10,604 bases of DNA. Source: Paracamarosporium sp. OC-R06-R3. Taxonomy: Eukaryota > Ascomycota > Dothideomycetes > Pleosporales > Didymosphaeriaceae. Within the stretch, counting starts at the first letter, position 1; every line of letters starts with the position of its first letter. Below, piece after piece: positions 7,174 to 10,604 of the stretch. The position numbers and the translations under genes were made by a program. The stretch covers positions 1 to 10,604 of the forward strand of contig JACVRA010000269.1 of NCBI GenBank assembly GCA_019828545.1. The letters run 5' to 3'. Under the pieces are notes generated by a model. The model was not told where the DNA came from and did no database searches. It saw nothing but the letters and a program-made list of their open reading frames with translations.

Positions 7174-8010
7174 TAGATGTATTTTATATAGCCTACTTTA
7201 ATAATATACTTATCTACTTTATAGGAACTCTAGATAAGCACTAGAAGTATATAAAAAAAGTATTTAAAAAAATAAAGAAGTATAGACTACTTTTTTATCT
7301 AAAAAAATATAAATTTTATATTACTAAAACTAAGTACTTAAAATTTATAATCTTAAGAAAAGGTATATTTATAAATTTAAAAAAAGTAGCTACCGTATAG
7401 GAATAGTAGAAACTTAAGTTAATAAAGAATATTTAATTCTTCTTAAAGTTTACTAACTTTTATTAAAAGTTTATTAAGGACTACTCTAAGATAATAGTAT
7501 TATTAATAGAACTTATAAAAAAAGGGGTTTAATAAAACTACTTTAAAAAGAAAAATAAAAAAGTATTTTAAAAACTTAAAAGAAGATTCCTAGAAAAACT
7601 ACTATTATAAATATACAATCTTAAGAGAAGAATATATATAAAAATAAATACTTTAAACTATATACTAAAAGTAATTCTTTTATAGTTATATAAAGATAGA
7701 AAATAAAAACTAGTATTCTACTATTTATATAAGTTCTTAAGAGTAGAATTAAACTATAACGTTTATAATAAAAAACTACTTACAATAATAGACGACTTTA
7801 AATAATAGAAAGTATAATATATAAATATATTTTATTAAATTAAGGTTTAAATAGACTACTAGAATTTAATAAGCTTTACTACTACTAAGAAATTAAATTA
7901 ATAATAGGTATAATAGGTTAAACTTTTTATAAACTTTAACTTTAAAATCTATTATAAACTAAAAACGTTAAATAGAGTAGTAAATACCCTAAATAAAAAA
8001 GTAAACTTTA
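7174..8010 (+). pseudogene. Gypsy reverse transcriptase (C-terminal part) and RNase H, degraded
   Basis: The frame resumes right after the copia LTR with DVFYIAYFNNILIY (from 7176). This is the polymerase box of Ty3/gypsy RT, in which YLDD has become YFNN (AAT at 7200-7202 and 7203-7205), destroying both catalytic aspartates by G-to-A changes. The connection follows (FFLKFTNFY from 7437, KFIKDYSK, ELIKKGV). RNase H follows from about 7570: KLKRRFL, then INTLNYI (7644-7664), where the family has ETDASDY, so Asp has become Asn. Next come VELNYNVYNKKLLTIIDDFK, then IDY and NLISFTTTKKLN near 7851-7900, ending in the eroded counterpart of the family's GxADALSR (VVNTLNKK) near 7975-8000. Numerous TAA/TAG codons sit at expected Gln and Trp sites. 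The RT fingers and part of the palm are absent because of the copia insertion. Confidence 0.85.
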
Positions 8011-9392
8011 TAAAAAAGGAGCCCTTAAAATAATATATAATACTAAAAATAACTTAAAATAGTATACTCTAATATAACTAGCTAAAGGAATAATACTATT
8101 AAATAAACCTAAATAGAAAAATAATAAAGATAAAAATATAAAAAGTAGCTACTATATAATACTAAGACTTAAAAGTAAATAACTTTTAAAACTATACTTA
8201 ACTCTCTATAAAATAAAAAGAGGAATACGATTTCTATTAAATAAAATTTAATAAAAAAGACTATTAATAAAGATAAATAATCTAAAAGAAATAAAAAGAC
8301 TTCTTAGTTAGGAAACTCTATAAGTTAAGGAAATAAAAACATTTTAATATTAAAAAAATAATATATTAAATTATAAATAAATATATTATATCTAGACTTA
8401 AAGAGGTAGTTAAAAAGATATTAGATAACTATTTAGTTTATTATAAAAATAAGCCTAAGAGATATAAGTTTTATAAGTTATTATAACCCTTACTACTACT
8501 AAAACAATTATAGTTAAGTGTAATAATAGACTTTATAGTAAAGCTTCTAGTATTACTATAACTAAAGTTAAATAAAATATATAATATAATATTAAATATT
8601 ATAAATTAATTAATAAAAGTAGTTAAGTTTATATTTATAAAAGAGTTAATAATAGTAAAAGAATTAATCTATAAGGTTAATAAAGTACTTCTTATAAAGT
8701 ATAGTACCTTAAATAAAATTATTATAAATAAAAATAAGCTCTTTATATCTAAATACTAGAATACGTTTATAAGTACTTTAGAGATAATAAGAAAGCTCTT
8801 AACAAGTTTCTACCCTTAAATAAATAGGTAAATAAAATATATAAATTAGATACTAAAATAGTACCTATAATTCTACGTAAATAAATAGTAAAATAACTAG
8901 GTTAAACTTTTATTAATAATATAGTTAGTATATAATAGTATTAAGTTAAGTATAATAGACTATTTACTATACTATACTAACTATAAATATAAGCTAGTAG
9001 CTTATAGAAACTCTAGAGACGTAGAAAGTACTACTATAAAAGCTTAGAAAAAGACTTAAAAAATAAAGAAAATATATAGAACCCTATAAGATAAAATATC
9101 TTATAAGGCCCTTTTAACATTTAAGAATATAAATAAGTAAAGGATTAAAAGACTAATTTTTAAAAGGGGGGACAAAGTTTTCCTATTATAAAAAAACCTT
9201 AAGATTAAATAGTAAAGTAAGAAACTAGATTACCTATAAATAAAATCCTTTAAAATTCTAGAAAATAAGAAACTAGTTATAAATAAGCTTAAATTACTAA
9301 AAGAAACTAAAATATACCTAACCTTTTATAAATTACTATTAAAATTAGTACCTTAAGATATTCTAATTAAAACCTAGTTAAAACTAAAAAAG
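8011..9392 (+). pseudogene. Gypsy integrase, degraded
   Basis: This continues in the same phase as the RT. The zinc-finger end is visible near 8424-8444 (DNYLVYY), where the C-x2-C pair reads Tyr-x2-Tyr at 8430 and 8439, both explained by G-to-A changes. The sequence NKPKRYKFYKLL follows. The catalytic core keeps the first Asp in IIDFIVKLL (GAC, 8529-8531). The second Asp is Asn (8727-8729, in INKNKLF, family SDRDxLF). The Glu position is Lys (8835-8837). The last two are separated by exactly 35 residues, as in integrases. FYP and KYIN match the conserved FHPQTDGQTERVN stretch, with its Gln codons now stops. The remainder to 9392 is a poorly conserved C-terminal domain that I could not read in detail. 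The enzyme is dead. Confidence 0.8.
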
Positions 9393-9545
9393 GATAAGTA
9401 TAAAATTAAATTAATTAAAAACCTATAAAAAATTAATAGTTAACTTAAGTATCTAGTATTATAAAAAGGATAGCTAGAGTAATATAATATATAAAAATTA
9501 AAGGAAAACCTTATAAACTATAAAAAATTACTAAAAGACTATTAA
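9393..9545 (+). pseudogene. Chromodomain at the C-terminus of gypsy pol, degraded
   Basis: In the same phase as integrase the sequence reads DKYKIKLIKN, then KIN, LKYLV, KG, LE, KLKENLINYKKLLKDY and a terminal TAA at 9543-9545. This matches the chromodomain of fungal chromoviruses, which has the form YEVExILDxR, LxYLVKWKGY, NTWEP, NCxELLxxY. The Trp codons of KW and NTWEP and neighbouring Gln/Tyr positions are now TAG/TAA. In intact chromoviruses this domain binds methylated histone H3 and steers integration to heterochromatin. Here the aromatic cage is lost. Its presence classifies the element as a chromovirus. Confidence 0.75.
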
Positions 9546-10236
9546 TACTAGTATATAAAAGTACGTTTTTAAAAAAGTATAATCTTAAACCTAAAGCTAA
9601 GGGAATAGTATTAGGATTATAGAAAAAATTAAAAAAATTAAGCAAAGAAGGATTAGCCTATAACTAGCCTAAATTAAATAAAGGTTTAAATAGTAAAGGC
9701 TTAGAAAGTAAAAATATAATAATAGTTATACTAATTAAACCTATTACCTACTTTAATCCTTTTAACTCTTTAGTAGAAGTAATATTTTTTAATACTTAAT
9801 AATACTTTTTCTTTTTAGTTATAGCTAATTTATCCTTAAGATTTAAAATATAATAATAAGTAATTTATAAATTAAAGGTAATCTATTACTACTTTTTTTA
9901 TATTTCCTACTACTTAGTTTTTAACAATACTAGATTATAATAATATTTAATATAAATATAAAAATTATAATAATTTATTAATAATTCTACTATACACTTT
10001 AAACCCTTTTCTTTATAATAACTATAGAGAGTTAGTATTTCTATACTAGCTATAAAAATTTAATTAATATAATAATAATAGTACTAGGTTAAAGATAGAT
10101 AAACTTTTAGTATAGTTAAGTAGATAAGAATAAAGAGGAAAAGAATATAATAAAATAAAAATACCTACCTTTATACCTTAATAATATAATATAATATAGT
10201 TAATAAATTATATAAGTCTTTAAAATAAAAACCCTA
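9546..10236 (+). other. Unassigned AT-rich tail between chromodomain and 3' LTR
   Basis: About 690 bases separate the pol stop from the purine tract, longer than the usual short 3' UTR. From about 9560 to 9798 the +2 phase is fairly open, with only two TAG codons, and reads as a lysine-rich protein fragment (KPKAKGIVLGL, KKLKKLSKEGLAYN). I do not recognise it, and RIP-derived AT-rich DNA can look open by chance because Lys, Asn, Ile and Leu codons dominate. Beyond 9800 I see no structure other than AT-rich sequence. Confidence 0.35.
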
Positions 10237-10246
10237 AATAGGGGGG
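10237..10246 (+). promoter_or_regulatory. Polypurine tract upstream of the gypsy 3' LTR
   Basis: AAATAGGGGGG is the only run of six G in the AT-rich half of the window and lies downstream of the pol stop on the coding strand. This is the place and composition expected for the plus-strand primer of a Ty3/gypsy element. GpG is not a RIP target, which would explain its survival. The LTR would start at 10247-10250, where TAATATTA may derive from a TG-initiated end. Confidence 0.6.
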
Positions 10247-10604
10247 TAATATTATAAGTATAAAAAATTAAAGGCTATAGAATAATACTTATAAAGTACT
10301 AAAGGCTAAAGGCCCTAATGCTAATCTAAATAATAAAGAAATCCTATAGAGTAAAATAAGTTAGCCAGAATTATATAACCTTAATTTATTAAAAATAGAG
10401 TTAAGTAATAGAGTATACTACGTAACTATAATCTATTAAAAACTAAAATATATAATAAAGCAAGATAGTACTCCCTTTAAAAGGGAAGGCCAAGAGGGAT
10501 TATAAATAAAATAAGATAAAGATAAAGGATAGAATAACTAATATATAGTTTAAAAAGATTTTTATACTTTTCCTATTCTTTATAGTTAATTTAAATTATA
10601 TTTT
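10247..10604 (+). repeat. Gypsy 3' LTR, start only, right end outside the window
   Basis: It is assigned from its position directly after the polypurine tract; no second copy is in the window to align. Features seen: short direct repeats of AAAGGCT near 10269-10312; an inverted repeat TCCCTTT-A-AAAGGGA at 10472-10486; and a TATA-like TATAAATAAA at 10501-10510. The 10461-10500 stretch is less AT-rich than its surroundings. The start at 10247-10250 is uncertain by a few bases because the TG has probably been mutated to TA. Confidence 0.5.

Larger units (their letters stand above)
7174..10604 (+). mobile_element. Ty3/gypsy chromovirus, 3' half, heavily RIP-degraded
   Basis: This is very AT-rich DNA in which CpA, TpG and CpG are nearly absent. 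One plus-strand phase (codon start = 0 mod 3) reads through recognisable Ty3/gypsy pol in the order RT, RNase H, integrase, chromodomain from 7174 to 9545 with no net frameshift. RT before integrase, plus the C-terminal chromodomain, identifies a chromovirus. A G-rich purine tract at 10237-10246 and following sequence mark the 3' LTR. The element is cut on its left by the copia insertion, so its gag, protease and N-terminal RT should be left of the copia element. It runs off the right of the window. Many TAA/TAG codons make it non-functional. Confidence 0.88.

Overview
The window is repeat-only fungal DNA. I found no host gene, tRNA, rRNA or CRISPR array. It holds two nested LTR retrotransposons, both carrying mutations of the kind left by repeat-induced point mutation (RIP: C:G to T:A changes, mainly at CpA, giving TAG/TAA stops and Asp-to-Asn changes). 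RIP together with these element families points to a filamentous ascomycete (Pezizomycotina). The species cannot be named from this sequence.

Positions 1-7173 are a Ty1/copia element on the minus strand. The last 53 bases of its left (3') LTR open the window, and the matching LTR end lies at 7121-7173. Between the LTRs, one reading frame in a single phase runs from about 5656 (probably further upstream) down to 1301. It encodes, in order, Gag, a CX2CX4CX4H zinc knuckle, aspartic protease (DTG), integrase (DD35E), reverse transcriptase (QTDD) and RNase H. Decay is patchy. Gag-protease and RT-RNase H are nearly clean, with normal base composition. The integrase, the 5' leader and the outermost 3' region are AT-rich and full of stops.

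Positions 7174-10604 are the downstream half of a Ty3/gypsy chromovirus on the plus strand. It is far more eroded and very AT-rich, but its frame is preserved in one phase through the end of RT, RNase H, integrase and a chromodomain (7174-9545). A polypurine tract and the start of a 3' LTR follow near 10240. The copia LTR ends exactly where the gypsy RT frame resumes, about seven codons before the YxDD motif. The copia element therefore inserted into an older gypsy element, whose gag/protease/RT N-terminal half should lie left of the window.

The most unusual signal is a strong excess of the palindrome CGTACG: 30 copies in the copia element and none in the gypsy part. The copies fall in all three codon phases and also in non-coding and LTR DNA, so protein coding does not explain them.
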